A stretch of DNA of 64,000 bases from assembly GCA_016932895.1 (NCBI GenBank), contig JAFGCA010000394.1, positions 1 through 64,000 of the forward strand. Direction: 5' to 3'. The notes below the pieces were generated by a model. The model did no database searches. It worked only from the letters and a program-made list of their open reading frames with translations, and was not told the origin of the DNA. Below, piece after piece: positions 1-9,408 of this stretch (its first letter is position 1; each line of letters starts with the position of its first letter). The position numbers and the translations under genes are program-made. Origin of the DNA: Sedimentisphaerales bacterium. Its GTDB lineage: Bacteria > Planctomycetota > Phycisphaerae > Sedimentisphaerales > SG8-4.

Positions 1-2
1 AA

Positions 3-647
3 GACGTACTCAAGGGCAGCAACTTCGCCTATTTCTGGACGCAAGGCGGTCTTGCGGTGCTTGATGCGAAGGGCGACGGCATGGGCATGGCCTTGCTGGA
101 TTGTCCGGCCGTGAGCTTGGGTGCTCCCGGCATCTACCGCTATGAGAATAATTGGGACCAGCCGAATTCGTATGTTTATGTCAACCTGTTCAACAACAAG
201 TGGAACACCAACTTCCGGTCGTTCTGGCAGGGAAACCTCACTGCCCGTATCCGCCTCTGGGCTATCGACCAATACGCGCCAGAGAGGGATCTCACCACTC
301 CCCTGACGGAAGCGCTTACGCCCATGCTCACAGGTATGTGCAACTACGTCCGGGGCAGCTTGCCCGTGACCGCGCGGGGCGTGAGCGTCTCTCGCAAAGG
401 GGTACTGCTAACCGCCTTTGGCCCGAATCCCGATGGCCAGGGTACGCTCTTGCGGGTATGGGAAGATGCCGGACAGTCCGGCCCGCTGACGATCACGTTG
501 CCCGAGCAGATGCACCTCAGTGACGCCCAGCCCGTCGACCTTCGTGGTCGACCTTTCGGCCGGCCTCTACGAGTGGTTGATGACAAATTCACATTCGAGC
601 TCGGCGCCTTCGAGCCAGCGTCTTTTCTGGTGCAAACCATGCCATAG
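3..647 (+). CDS. C-terminal part of a large glycosidase-like protein (5' truncated by window)
   Basis: The reading frame is open from the first bases of the window to a stop at 645-647, so only the C-terminal part (about 214 residues) is visible. It is rich in aromatic residues and beta-strand-like segments. The segment LLRVWEDAGQSG followed by an LPEQ and a PVDLRGRPFG stretch resembles the C-terminal beta-domains of large alpha-mannosidase-like (GH38-like) proteins of Bacteroidetes and Planctomycetes; this is recognition by eye, not a search. The next gene follows after about 50 bases on the same strand, so both may be co-transcribed. An internal GTG at 57 is not the true start, because the frame continues upstream in the same style. 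Confidence 0.5.
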   Translation, partial: DVLKGSNFAYFWTQGGLAVLDAKGDGMGMALLDCPAVSLGAPGIYRYENNWDQPNSYVYVNLFNNKWNTNFRSFWQGNLTARIRLWAIDQYAPERDLTTPLTEALTPMLTGMCNYVRGSLPVTARGVSVSRKGVLLTAFGPNPDGQGTLLRVWEDAGQSGPLTITLPEQMHLSDAQPVDLRGRPFGRPLRVVDDKFTFELGAFEPASFLVQTMP

Positions 648-697
648 CGCCAGACGTAAAGGAAGCGGTGTGGAAATGTGATTGTCGAGGATTGAGA

Positions 698-3600
698 ATG
701 GAACCCGCACTGTCTGCGAATGTCGCTTCATGGGTAATCACTTTATCCATCACTCTCGGTTGCGCATTCTCTGCGGCCGAGCCCCCGGCGAAATTGGACG
801 CTGATTCCCCGATGGACATCGCAGCATCGCAAGCGGTCGTCACTGAACTGCTCGTCGAGCATGAAAGAGCTGAAAAGCCCACAGACACGGGCCCGCCGTC
901 ACAGCATGTGCTCAACGCGATCCAGGCCGCGGGCGATCCTGGGGATCGGCTCTCCTACGGCGTCGGCTCCTGGGACGCGAATTCGCTGGGCAATCATCGT
1001 GTGGCGATTGATGTGTCAACTGGGACTTCTGCCGTGGCGGTTCACATTCCATGGCGCAGGCGAGACCACGACCCCCAGAACAAAAGGACCATTCTCATTG
1101 ATGCGAAAACCGGACGGCGTATAGACAATGTGTACGCTATCGAGGTCAACAGGGAATTTGGAGATTTCGTCTTTGAGCCAACGACCGGCCCCGGAACCTA
1201 CTACATGTATTACATGCCCTACGAGGTGACCGGCCGCAACTACCCGCAGACCCGTTACTTGCAATCCGAACAGACGGCTGACGAACAATGGCTCCGGAGC
1301 CTCGGGTCCCATAGCGGCAAACTGTCAGAAAAGAGCTGGTCAGTTCTGCCGAACGCGAAAGCTGTGGAAATGCAGTCCATCGATGGATTCAACAGTTTCT
1401 ATCCGATGGAGGTGATCGCCACGGCGGCGGAGATCCGTAGACTGCAGGCGAACGCTTCAGATGCATCCTACCTGCTGTTCCCCGAAGACAGGGAGCACCC
1501 CATTCGCATGACGGAGGATCTGCCCCTGCGATGGATCGAAACAGGTCCGCGGGAGCGGTTTCACGCGGAAGCACTGAGAGGGGAGTTCTACGCATTTCAG
1601 GTCGGGCTCTATGCCTGTGCCAAAGCCATCAGTGATGTTGATATCGGGTTCAGCGATTTGCAGGGCCCCGGTGGCTTTGTGATTCATGCATCGGCCTTGC
1701 GTTGCTTTAACGTCGGAGGTGTGGATTGGCGGGGCAGGGAGTTTGAGAGAACCTGTTCGGTGGGAAAAGGCAAAGTCCGCGCATTGTGGTTCGGTATCGA
1801 CATCCCCAAGGAGGCGCGGGCCGGCAGGTACACCGGCCAGGTAACGATTGCTCCCAAGGGCGCTGAATCAACTCCAGTCCAAATCAATCTCGACATCAAG
1901 GACCGGGTGTTGGCCGATGCTGGTGATAGTGAGCCGTGGCGTCACTCACGATTGCGATGGCTCGACTCGAAGATTGCAGCGGCGGAAGAGCCTGTCGAGC
2001 CGTTCATCCCTCTCACAGTCCACGGGACTACGATAAGCTGTCTCGGCAGAAGCGTAACACTCGGAAGGACGGGATTGCCCGAGACAATCCGGAGCACATT
2101 CGCGCCGGAGGGTACCCACATTGGGGACCGACCCCGGGACGTTTTGTCGGGCCCCGTGCTGATCGTAGTCGAAAGCGGAAGCGGTGAGCCGGTTCGCTGG
2201 GACATTCGAGGGACGAAGATAGTCAGCACAACGGCCGGGGCGGTGAGCTGGCAGTCGCAAGGTGATGCAGGAAATCTGAGCCTGAGTTGCCATGGGCGGA
2301 TGGAATTCGACGGGTTCATCCGTTATACGATCGCTTTACGCGCTTCGCAGCCAACGCGCGTCAAAGACATCCGCCTGGAAATCCCCGTGGCCAGGGACGT
2401 TGCCAAGTACATCATGGGCATGGGGCTCAAAGGCGGCTTGCGCGTCGGCGAACATCGTTGGAAATGGGACTGGAAGAAGAACCAGGATTCAGCATGGGTA
2501 GGCGATACGAATGCCGGCCTGCAGTGTGCATTGAGGGCTGAGAACTACTCGCGGCCCTTGAACACGAACTTCTATCTCCTCAAGCCGCTCCACATGCCAC
2601 CTTCCTGGCACAATCAGGGCAAAGGTGGCTGCAACATCGGCCAAACAGATGATAACACGGTGCTGATTAGCGCCTATAGCGGCCCGCGCACAATCCAGAC
2701 GGGCGAGAAGCTTCGTTTCGACTTCAACCTGCTCCTGACTCCCTTCAAGACGCTTGATGTCAAAGGGCAATGGGCAACACGGTTCTACCACAGCTACAGG
2801 CCGATCGAAGAAATAGCTGCAACGGGTGCCAACACGATAAACAACCACCATGCGAACGAGGCCAATCCTTACATTAATTACCCTTTCATCCATACACGGC
2901 AGATGAAGGAGTACGTTGACGCCGCACATGAGAAGAACATGAAGGTGAAGATCTATTACACCGTGAGAGAGCTTTCCAACCGGTGTCCCGAGTTATTTGC
3001 CCTGCGCAGCCTCGACGACGAAATTCTCGCATTCGGCCCGGGTGGTGGGCCTTCCTGGTTACAGGAGCACCTTGAATCGGACTATATTGCCGGGTGGTTT
3101 GTGCCGAGGTTCAAGGATGCTGCAGTGATAAACAGCGGAGTCTCCCGGTGGCACAACTATTACCTTGAGGGGCTTAACTGGCTTGTTGAGAACGTCGGGA
3201 TCGACGGCCTGTACATTGACGACGTGGCGTTTGATCGCACCGTAATGAAGCGTGTCAGGAGAATACTCGATCAGGGTCGGCCCGGCGCCCTTATCGATTT
3301 GCACTCAGCGAATCAGTACAACATCCGAGACGGATTCGTCAACAGCGCTAACCTTTACCTCGAACACTTCCCATACATAGACCGTCTCTGGTTCGGCGAG
3401 TACTTTGACTACAACAGCCCGCCCGACTTCTGGCTGGTGGAAGTGTCGGGGATTTGCTTTGGCTTAATGGGTGAGATGCTCCAGGACGGCGGCAATCCCT
3501 GGCGAGGGATGGTGTATGGCATGACGGCTCGTCTGCCATGGTCGGGCAATCCCTCGAGCATGTGGAAGTTCTGGGACGAATTCGGGATGGCTGATGCGCA

Positions 3601-3889
3601 GATGGTCGGTTACTGGGCTCCCGCGTGCCCGGTAAGATCGGGGCACAAGAATGTACCGGCCACTGTCTACCGGAAGAAAGACAAGGTTCTGATATCGATG
3701 GCGAGCTGGGAGCCTGAGCCCGTCCATTGCCGGTTGAAAATCGACTGGAATGCAGTAGGCCTGAACGGAAAGGACGCAAAGCTCACCGCTCCCTCTATAG
3801 AGGGTTTCCAAGATGCGGCCGTGTTTCTCCCTGAAGATGAGATACCCGTAGCGCCGGGCAAAGGGAGGCTTTTGGTCCTCAGTGAATAG
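698..3889 (+). CDS. Secreted DUF6067 / GH123-like glycoside hydrolase
   Basis: A 1063-residue protein if it starts at the ATG at 698, which has a GAGG about 10 bases upstream and gives a clean signal peptide (MEPALSANVASWVITLSITL, processed near residue 28). A GTG at 668 would add ten residues that spoil the signal. The middle part has a beta-rich region with the ARAGRYTGQVTI and LRWLDSKI (near residue 418) signatures of the DUF6067/GH123 N-terminal family. The C-terminal third looks like a TIM barrel, with GIDGLYIDDVAFD near residues 835-848 carrying a DD pair that could hold the catalytic acid. GH123 enzymes act on N-acetyl-hexosaminides, but the DUF6067 relatives are mostly uncharacterised, so the substrate is open. 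It is probably periplasmic or extracellular. Confidence 0.65.
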   Translation: MEPALSANVASWVITLSITLGCAFSAAEPPAKLDADSPMDIAASQAVVTELLVEHERAEKPTDTGPPSQHVLNAIQAAGDPGDRLSYGVGSWDANSLGNHRVAIDVSTGTSAVAVHIPWRRRDHDPQNKRTILIDAKTGRRIDNVYAIEVNREFGDFVFEPTTGPGTYYMYYMPYEVTGRNYPQTRYLQSEQTADEQWLRSLGSHSGKLSEKSWSVLPNAKAVEMQSIDGFNSFYPMEVIATAAEIRRLQANASDASYLLFPEDREHPIRMTEDLPLRWIETGPRERFHAEALRGEFYAFQVGLYACAKAISDVDIGFSDLQGPGGFVIHASALRCFNVGGVDWRGREFERTCSVGKGKVRALWFGIDIPKEARAGRYTGQVTIAPKGAESTPVQINLDIKDRVLADAGDSEPWRHSRLRWLDSKIAAAEEPVEPFIPLTVHGTTISCLGRSVTLGRTGLPETIRSTFAPEGTHIGDRPRDVLSGPVLIVVESGSGEPVRWDIRGTKIVSTTAGAVSWQSQGDAGNLSLSCHGRMEFDGFIRYTIALRASQPTRVKDIRLEIPVARDVAKYIMGMGLKGGLRVGEHRWKWDWKKNQDSAWVGDTNAGLQCALRAENYSRPLNTNFYLLKPLHMPPSWHNQGKGGCNIGQTDDNTVLISAYSGPRTIQTGEKLRFDFNLLLTPFKTLDVKGQWATRFYHSYRPIEEIAATGANTINNHHANEANPYINYPFIHTRQMKEYVDAAHEKNMKVKIYYTVRELSNRCPELFALRSLDDEILAFGPGGGPSWLQEHLESDYIAGWFVPRFKDAAVINSGVSRWHNYYLEGLNWLVENVGIDGLYIDDVAFDRTVMKRVRRILDQGRPGALIDLHSANQYNIRDGFVNSANLYLEHFPYIDRLWFGEYFDYNSPPDFWLVEVSGICFGLMGEMLQDGGNPWRGMVYGMTARLPWSGNPSSMWKFWDEFGMADAQMVGYWAPACPVRSGHKNVPATVYRKKDKVLISMASWEPEPVHCRLKIDWNAVGLNGKDAKLTAPSIEGFQDAAVFLPEDEIPVAPGKGRLLVLSE

Positions 3890-4027
3890 CTGCCATTCAC
3901 GGTGCGTTTGTTTGCGGGTCCCGGATCTGCAGCGTGCGTTGTTGAGCTCGCTGCTCTGCTTCAGCAATGGGTAGTCCGACTTTGGCGCCGGGACGTTTGT
4001 GTCCTGCTGCGCCGGAGGTGTGTTCCC

Positions 4028-5650
4028 TCAGCGTACTTTCTCTCTTGGATCGTTCTTGACGTGGGTACGCGGGTAATCCGGCCCGCCCTTGACCGCGACG
4101 ACCAACTCCCGGCATCGTCTCCTGAGCCTTTCCAGTCTTTGTAAATGTTCCACCGAGCCGGCCAGGTTGGTGGTTTCCAACGGATCGTCTCGCAAGTGGT
4201 ATAGCTCTTCGTAGACCGGCTCTTCCCCGCGAATCGAAGCCGTTAGCGACAAGAGGTGGTGCTGGTCGTTCTTCTTGTCAAAATAGCGCAGGTACTTCCA
4301 TTCCCTGCCGCGCACGCCCTCTATGCGCGGATAGTTCTGGCCCATGAACATGTTTTCGCAGAAGAAATCTCCTCGCCACGCCACGTCCTTACCTTCGAGC
4401 AAAGGTCTCAAGCTGCGCCCTTGCATGCAGTCCGGGGCCGGCAGGCCGACCAAATCGAGGATCGTCGGGGCGATATCGATGGAGAGGGCCAATTCCTGCA
4501 CGATCTTCCCACGCTGACTATCGGGCAGACGGGGATCATAGATGATCAGCGGCACTCGGATGGACTCCTCGTAGAGTAACACCTTGCCTCCCAGGCCATG
4601 TTCGCCGTGCAGGAGGCCGTGATCGGACGTGTAGACGAAGATCGTGTTTTCGGCGAGCCCCTGGTCGGCAAGTTCTTCCGTGAGGGCGCTGATCAGTTGG
4701 TCAATGCCCGCAATCGTCTGGCACGTACGTACCTGTCGTTCTCGCAGGGTCTCGGGTGCCTTGACGTAGTCGTACTGCGAGATGTACTTGCCGTTATAGA
4801 CGTGCGGCGGAATCTTGGGTGTTCGGATATTCGCCTCGGCCACGTATGTCTCGGGCTGAGGCATCTGGTCTATCCGATTCCGGTAGGCTGTTCGGTAGAG
4901 TTTCGGATCAGTGGGCCTCAACTGCATCGAGCCCGTGCCCGCGCCATGGGGGACGTTGAAATTCACCAACAGGCAAAACGGTTTGTTCTGCGGCTTTGTT
5001 CGGAGAAAGTCCCTGGCCCCGGCGAATTCCGGGTTGTGCTTCAGGAAGTTCATAGCTCCCTCCTGAAGGATTTCGACCTGTGTTTCGGCACGGGCATTCC
5101 GATAGATCGGATGTCGTTTCTTGGGATAGAACGTGGAGTGGCCATGGTTCCCATACCAGTAATCGAACTGCCTCTCCATCACCTCGCTGGCATACCCGAA
5201 CCCCTTTTCGGATACCCCGACCGGTGTATGATTCTTGCCGACGTAGCCGACATGGTACCCGGCCTGACGCAACAGCATGGGATAGGTTGCAGCGAAGGCC
5301 TCCAGGGTCAGGCTGCTCTGGGAACCGAACGTGACGCCATGCCGGCGCTCGTACTGGCCCGTCAGGATACACGTCCGGTTGGGAGTACACGCGGCGCTGG
5401 TGGCAAACGCGTTTACAAAGCGCACCCCGTCTGCCGCCAGTCGATCAACATGGGGTGTTCGGATGACCGGATGCCCCGCACAACCGAGGTAATCTGCTCG
5501 CTGATCGTCGGCCAGGACCACGATGATGTTCGGCCAGTCCCTCTGAGGAATCCTGGGGCCGGATGCAACGGATTTCGCGCATCCCGAGACGATAAGACCC
5601 ATACTCCCGGCGACCGTTCGGATGAAAGCACGTCGGCTCAGATTGCCCAT
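4028..5650 (-). CDS. Cys-type sulfatase with Tat/lipoprotein signal
   Basis: A 540-residue sulfatase. The start is the ATG at 5650, preceded by AAGGAG six bases upstream; a longer frame to 5695 has no such site. The N-terminus SRRAFIRTV is a twin-arginine signal, and VSGC (Cys24) could be a lipobox, so it may be exported folded and lipid-anchored. The core begins with NIIVVLADDQ (metal-binding Asp48/49). It contains CTPNR at Cys88, the C-x-P-x-R motif in which the Cys is converted to formylglycine by a maturase. GKNHT and TSDHG match other sulfatase active-site blocks. It removes sulfate esters, presumably from a polysaccharide. It lies convergent with the DUF6067 gene and downstream of GH95 on the same strand. 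No maturase is in the window. Confidence 0.93.
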   Translation of the reverse strand: MGNLSRRAFIRTVAGSMGLIVSGCAKSVASGPRIPQRDWPNIIVVLADDQRADYLGCAGHPVIRTPHVDRLAADGVRFVNAFATSAACTPNRTCILTGQYERRHGVTFGSQSSLTLEAFAATYPMLLRQAGYHVGYVGKNHTPVGVSEKGFGYASEVMERQFDYWYGNHGHSTFYPKKRHPIYRNARAETQVEILQEGAMNFLKHNPEFAGARDFLRTKPQNKPFCLLVNFNVPHGAGTGSMQLRPTDPKLYRTAYRNRIDQMPQPETYVAEANIRTPKIPPHVYNGKYISQYDYVKAPETLRERQVRTCQTIAGIDQLISALTEELADQGLAENTIFVYTSDHGLLHGEHGLGGKVLLYEESIRVPLIIYDPRLPDSQRGKIVQELALSIDIAPTILDLVGLPAPDCMQGRSLRPLLEGKDVAWRGDFFCENMFMGQNYPRIEGVRGREWKYLRYFDKKNDQHHLLSLTASIRGEEPVYEELYHLRDDPLETTNLAGSVEHLQRLERLRRRCRELVVAVKGGPDYPRTHVKNDPREKVR

Positions 5651-6136
5651 GTACGCTCCTTTTTTCGCACGGCTTGGTCCGTCATCCAGCAACAAACGCT
5701 TTCATGAGCATTCCATGTTCCTAACGTACTCTCAAATTGCCCATACTGCCAACATTTAAGACTGTTGGTCGGCATCTGCGTTTTGGCAATCGGCATGCAA
5801 AAGGGCCCCAGCCCCGGCGTCGGCCGCACTCGGGCGGCTTGTTGCAGGCATCAGGATCATGGTTGGGATTCTTCTTGAGCAGGCCAGGTGGACCAAGCCC
5901 GAAAGTCCAGGGGTAAGCGCATAGAAGGCTGCTGGTCGACTGATTTTCCGCTGACCGGAGGCATGGGCGCGTAGGTCCTCGGAGGCCACGAGATTACTGG
6001 CTCAGGCCCCATCGAGATACGCGATTTGGGCGTCAGTTCTCCTGGCCACAATGCAGATGGCAGTCTACCTGACACCCACATATGAATTCAGAAACAGTCC
6101 TTTTACAGGCCGGAAGACTGGGTTTTGTCGATACGC
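5651..6136. other. Non-coding gap between sulfatase and GH95 genes
   Basis: About 486 bases with no convincing gene on either strand. Short frames here have no ribosome site and resemble nothing I know. The 100 bases next to the sulfatase are more AT-rich and probably hold its promoter: TTGGCA and TACGTT spaced 18 bases apart on the minus strand are a weak candidate. Confidence 0.5.
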
Positions 6137-8419
6137 CTACCGCGGCACGATCTCATAGATGCTGCCCTTTGATGTGTCGAATTCGAGCGCAAGGTCGGAT
6201 ATTCGCGTAGTCTTGACGGATTTGCATCCGCAGGAGACCGTCACTGGCTGTTGGGTGCGGAGCCTGCAGGGTTTCCCCAGCTCTGAGAGAAGTGTGCATT
6301 TCCGGAGCCTTGCGTCTTGCCACTCCATGTTCAACACAAAGCCTGTACGGGCCCGAATGCCCTTTACGCTGCCCGTCCCCCACGCCGAGGGCAGTGCGGG
6401 TAACAGATGAACATCACCAATGTGGGACTGGACAATCATCTCGCAGATGCCCGCGGCATATCCAAAGTTCCCGTCGATCTGGAACGGCGGATGCATGTCG
6501 AACAGATTGTCGGCGAACTGGGCCTGGAGCATTCCTTTCAATATGCTGTAGGCGCGGTCGCCGTCATGGAGCCTGGCCCATATGGACACTTTCCAGGCCC
6601 GGCTCCAGCCGGTAGAGCCGTCACCACGAGCGTTCATTGAGACTTGTGCCGCTTCGGCAAATTCCGGTGTCGTTATTGGAGAGATCTGGCGGCCGGGGTG
6701 GACGGCGATCATGTGAGATAGATGGCGGTGTTGGTCCTTGGGATTGTCCCTGTCGACCATCCATTCCTGGAGTTGTCCCCATTTGCCGATCTTTGGCCCG
6801 AGCAGGCGCGATTTCATCGAAGCGATTTTCTTCCTGAATGCTTCGTCCTTGCCCAGTATTTCCGAGGCTTCAGTGAAGTTCGTGAAGAGATCCCATACAA
6901 GCTGCTGGTCGAAAGAGACGCCGTCCTCGTGGGGACCGTGCTCGGGAGAGAATCCGTCGGGAGAAACCAGTGTGCCGTCCGGGAGTGCTTTCAGATGGTC
7001 CTCCCAGAACTGGCACAACTCTTTCATGACCGGGTAGGCGCGTAGTCTTAGGTACTCCTGGTCGCCTGTATAGGCATAATGATCCCAGAGGTTCTGCGCG
7101 ACCCAGGCCGCGTCGCCCTTCAACCATTTCCAGGTCGACCCGCCAAACACACCGTTTTCTGCATGTGAGATCCAGCCCCGGGTGCCGAATGTGGCCTTCG
7201 TTTCAGCCTTGCGGACCTCTCGAATGGAATGCACCCATTCGGCCAGCGGCAGGAAGCACTCGGACAAGTTGGCGTGGTCGGTAAACCAGTAGTTCATTTG
7301 GATGTTGACGTCCGTATGATAGTCGGATCGCCACGGTGGCGTATTGCTCATATTCCAGAGCCCCTGGAGATTTGCGGGCAGCGCGCCGGGTCGTGAGCTC
7401 GCGATCATGAGATAGCGGGCGTACTGGAAGACCAGCTCTTCAAGACCTGGATCCGATCCATCCGTCTTGTAGGCGGCCAGACGCTGGTCGGTGGGGAGAT
7501 TCTCCTTCTCTTGGGTCGAGGAGCCGATATCGAGTACGCACCTGTCGAACAAGCTCTTGTAGTCCGTGATGTGGGCGCCGAGGAGATCGTCGTAGGATTT
7601 CCCTGCGGCCGACTTCAGTTGTTGTTCGAGTCTCTGGTGAGGGTGTTCGCCTTTCCAGCCCTCGGCCCTCCGGTTCAGATAATCGGTGTCGGCAACGAGC
7701 AATATAGTGAGGCTGTCAGCCTGCTCGAAAGTAATCTTGCCGTTGGAGGCCGTGACTGAGCCACCTTCGTGCAGGACGAGCACCTGGGCTTCGTAGCAGA
7801 GAGCGATGTTGTACTTGATGTTCTTTTTTCCAGAATTGCTGCCTCTCCCGTAAACATAGCCTGCAAGCGATCCCTTGGAGGTGATCTTGTTGCCTTCTGC
7901 GGATACATGGCCTTCGTGCATATCGGTGAGGGTCACCGTTCCGCTGTACATTCCTTTCTTGTCCGCCGTCAGGCGGAACACCAGTACCTGGTCCGGATAA
8001 CTGGCGAAATATTCACGCTTGAAGTTGATTCCTTTGTCATTGTAAGCTACGGTGTGAACGCCTCTGGCCAGGTCCAGCTCGCGCCTGTATTGACCGGACG
8101 CCGGCCGGTCACCGCTGCCTGTTCTCTTGGAAGAAGAACTTGGGTCACCAAGTTCGATAAAAAGGTTTCCGAATGCCTGGTACGCACCGGTGTCACTTTC
8201 GTCGCCTATCCACAGGCTGTCTTCGTTGAACTGGATGTGCTCCTTGGCCTGGCCGCCAAAAATCATGGCGCCGAGGCGTCCGTTTCCAATCGGCAGCGCT
8301 TCACGCATCCACTCACCTGCGGGCTTGTCGTACCACATTTTGAGGTCGGAGCCCATGCCGGCAGCGGCATTGAGCAGGCAAAGACACGCAGCGATGAGCG
8401 TCACAGGTTTGTTCTTCAT
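6137..8419 (-). CDS. GH95 alpha-L-fucosidase/galactosidase-like enzyme (copy 1)
   Basis: A 760-residue protein starting at ATG 8419 with AAGGAG just upstream and a signal peptide ending near residue 23. The N-terminus shows the GH95 hallmarks LPIGNGRLGAMIFGG and FNEDSLWIGD. The middle has NLQGLWNMSNTPPW then NIQMNYWF. The C-terminal half has HRHLSHMIAVHPG and QIDGNFGYAAGICEM. These match the (alpha/alpha)6 barrel of GH95, whose members hydrolyse terminal alpha-1,2-linked L-fucose or L-galactose by inversion. The length is normal for the family. A good sigma70-like promoter lies directly upstream. A second, clearly different GH95 lies at 40153-42588, so this is an old duplication or an independent acquisition. 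Confidence 0.93.
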   Translation of the reverse strand: MKNKPVTLIAACLCLLNAAAGMGSDLKMWYDKPAGEWMREALPIGNGRLGAMIFGGQAKEHIQFNEDSLWIGDESDTGAYQAFGNLFIELGDPSSSSKRTGSGDRPASGQYRRELDLARGVHTVAYNDKGINFKREYFASYPDQVLVFRLTADKKGMYSGTVTLTDMHEGHVSAEGNKITSKGSLAGYVYGRGSNSGKKNIKYNIALCYEAQVLVLHEGGSVTASNGKITFEQADSLTILLVADTDYLNRRAEGWKGEHPHQRLEQQLKSAAGKSYDDLLGAHITDYKSLFDRCVLDIGSSTQEKENLPTDQRLAAYKTDGSDPGLEELVFQYARYLMIASSRPGALPANLQGLWNMSNTPPWRSDYHTDVNIQMNYWFTDHANLSECFLPLAEWVHSIREVRKAETKATFGTRGWISHAENGVFGGSTWKWLKGDAAWVAQNLWDHYAYTGDQEYLRLRAYPVMKELCQFWEDHLKALPDGTLVSPDGFSPEHGPHEDGVSFDQQLVWDLFTNFTEASEILGKDEAFRKKIASMKSRLLGPKIGKWGQLQEWMVDRDNPKDQHRHLSHMIAVHPGRQISPITTPEFAEAAQVSMNARGDGSTGWSRAWKVSIWARLHDGDRAYSILKGMLQAQFADNLFDMHPPFQIDGNFGYAAGICEMIVQSHIGDVHLLPALPSAWGTGSVKGIRARTGFVLNMEWQDARLRKCTLLSELGKPCRLRTQQPVTVSCGCKSVKTTRISDLALEFDTSKGSIYEIVPR

Positions 8420-8478
8420 ATGCTCCTTCCTTTACGTCTCTAAGGATGAGGATTTTGATTTTCCAACCATGAGAGAGG

Positions 8479-8507
8479 ATAATACCCTCGGAAAGAAGGC
8501 AAATCAA
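8479..8507 (-). promoter_or_regulatory. Predicted sigma70-type promoter of GH95 copy 1
   Basis: On the minus strand TTGATT (8507-8502) and TATTAT (8484-8479) are separated by 17 bases. It lies about 60 bases before the GH95 start. Both boxes are close to the bacterial consensus in an AT-rich patch. Confidence 0.45.
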
Positions 8508-8865
8508 TTGAAGATCTCCGGCCAGACACGAGCGGATGATGGTCTACACTTCAACTTCATTTCAGAACAAGCCGTGTGCGGGCTCCCTGACGTCTTATCG
8601 GAGGGCCGTCTGGTGGATGGGATGAATGAGTTTGCAGTTCTTGCGGCAACTGCCGGGCATTGGGCAAGTGACTGGTTTCGCACAGCAAGCGTTTGGGTCT
8701 GTAAACCGGGACTACCCATAGGATTGTGGCAACGATGCCCTGCGAAACGGGACGTCGAAGCCAAATTTCTATTGCAACCGCACTTAGAAAAGGTTGTGAT
8801 TGTCTCCAGCAGCGGTTCGTACCGCAAGAATGCTCTGCGCTGGTCAGTCGCGGGGTTGTGTGGGA

Positions 8866-8895
8866 CCGGTCGAACCCCCTGCAGATGGGGGCCGG
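8866..8895 (+). promoter_or_regulatory. Stem-loop in the leader of the molybdenum operon
   Basis: CCCCC (8875-8879) pairs with GGGGG (8887-8891) around a 7-base loop. CCGG at 8866-8869 can pair with CCGG at 8892-8895 across a 5-base bulge. It ends about 36 bases before the first start codon. It could affect mRNA stability or translation; no known riboswitch is recognised. Confidence 0.3.
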
Positions 8896-8931
8896 CCGTC
8901 TTGTCGATTTGCATTCTGATGGAGGTATACA

Positions 8932-9402
8932 ATGGACGCGACGCTTACCTTCACGGTCAACGGCCAGGAGAAGACCGTTACTACCGATCCACAGCGTTCT
9001 CTTCTTGACGTGCTTCGGGAGGACTTGCATTTGACCGGTGCCAAGTACGGATGCGGCGAGGGGCGGTGTGGTGCGTGCTCGGTTCTGATGGATGGCAGAC
9101 GTGTTCTTTCCTGTGTGACTGCGGTGGCCGAGGCGGACCAGAAGGCGATCACGACCATCGAGGGCTTGGCCCGGGGTCGCTCCCTGCACCCCGTTCAGGA
9201 AGCTTTTCTCGAAGAGGGGGCCATGCAGTGCGGGTATTGTACGAGCGGCATGGTTCTTACGGCGGCGGCCCTGCTGGCCAGGAATCCCAACCCAACGGAC
9301 GAGGAGATCGTGGCAGAGATGAATGTCAATCTGTGCCGGTGCAACGGATACACGAAGATTCTGCAGGCCGTGCGGCGCGCCGCCGAGAAATTGGGGAGGT
9401 AG
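8932..9402 (+). CDS. 2Fe-2S subunit of a molybdenum hydroxylase (IorA/CoxS-like)
   Basis: A 156-residue small subunit of the xanthine oxidase family. It starts at ATG 8932 behind a strong GGAGGT. It carries the plant-ferredoxin-type cluster ligands Cys41, Cys46, Cys49 and Cys61 (CGEGRCGAC), and the second cluster ligands Cys100, Cys103, Cys135 and Cys137 (CGYC and CRC). It passes electrons from the molybdenum subunit encoded six bases downstream. It has no signal peptide of its own. If the holoenzyme is periplasmic, it must ride out with the Tat-tagged large subunit, as known for related Tat-exported enzymes. No FAD subunit is encoded nearby, which matches the two-subunit isoquinoline-oxidoreductase type and not the three-subunit CO dehydrogenase type. 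Confidence 0.93.
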   Translation: MDATLTFTVNGQEKTVTTDPQRSLLDVLREDLHLTGAKYGCGEGRCGACSVLMDGRRVLSCVTAVAEADQKAITTIEGLARGRSLHPVQEAFLEEGAMQCGYCTSGMVLTAAALLARNPNPTDEEIVAEMNVNLCRCNGYTKILQAVRRAAEKLGR

Positions 9403-9408
9403 ACGCTC

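Larger units (their letters stand above)
8420..8931. other. Divergent intergenic region between GH95 and the molybdenum-hydroxylase operon
   Basis: About 510 bases without a supportable gene. It holds the minus-strand promoter at 8479-8507 and a leader stem-loop at 8866-8895. The long minus-strand frame running through it (8557-10326) is the antisense of the dehydrogenase genes and is not counted. Confidence 0.55.

Noticed and set aside
3882..3900. Small hairpin GTGAAT/ATTCAC at the end of the DUF6067 gene
   Set aside because: Only 6 bp with a 7-base loop overlapping the stop codon and no T-run; too weak to call a terminator.
5857..6081. Minus-strand 74-residue frame between sulfatase and GH95
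   Set aside because: No start signal, no hydrophobic segment and no family resemblance in any frame.
8835..8847. 13-base sequence CTGCGCTGGTCAG repeated at 22310-22322, both upstream of genes
   Set aside because: Repeats of 13 bases are expected by chance in 64 kb, and the flanking bases do not match.
8861..8891. GGTCGAACCCCC stretch resembling a tRNA T-arm
   Set aside because: No acceptor, D or anticodon stems can be folded around it; it is better explained by the leader stem-loop.
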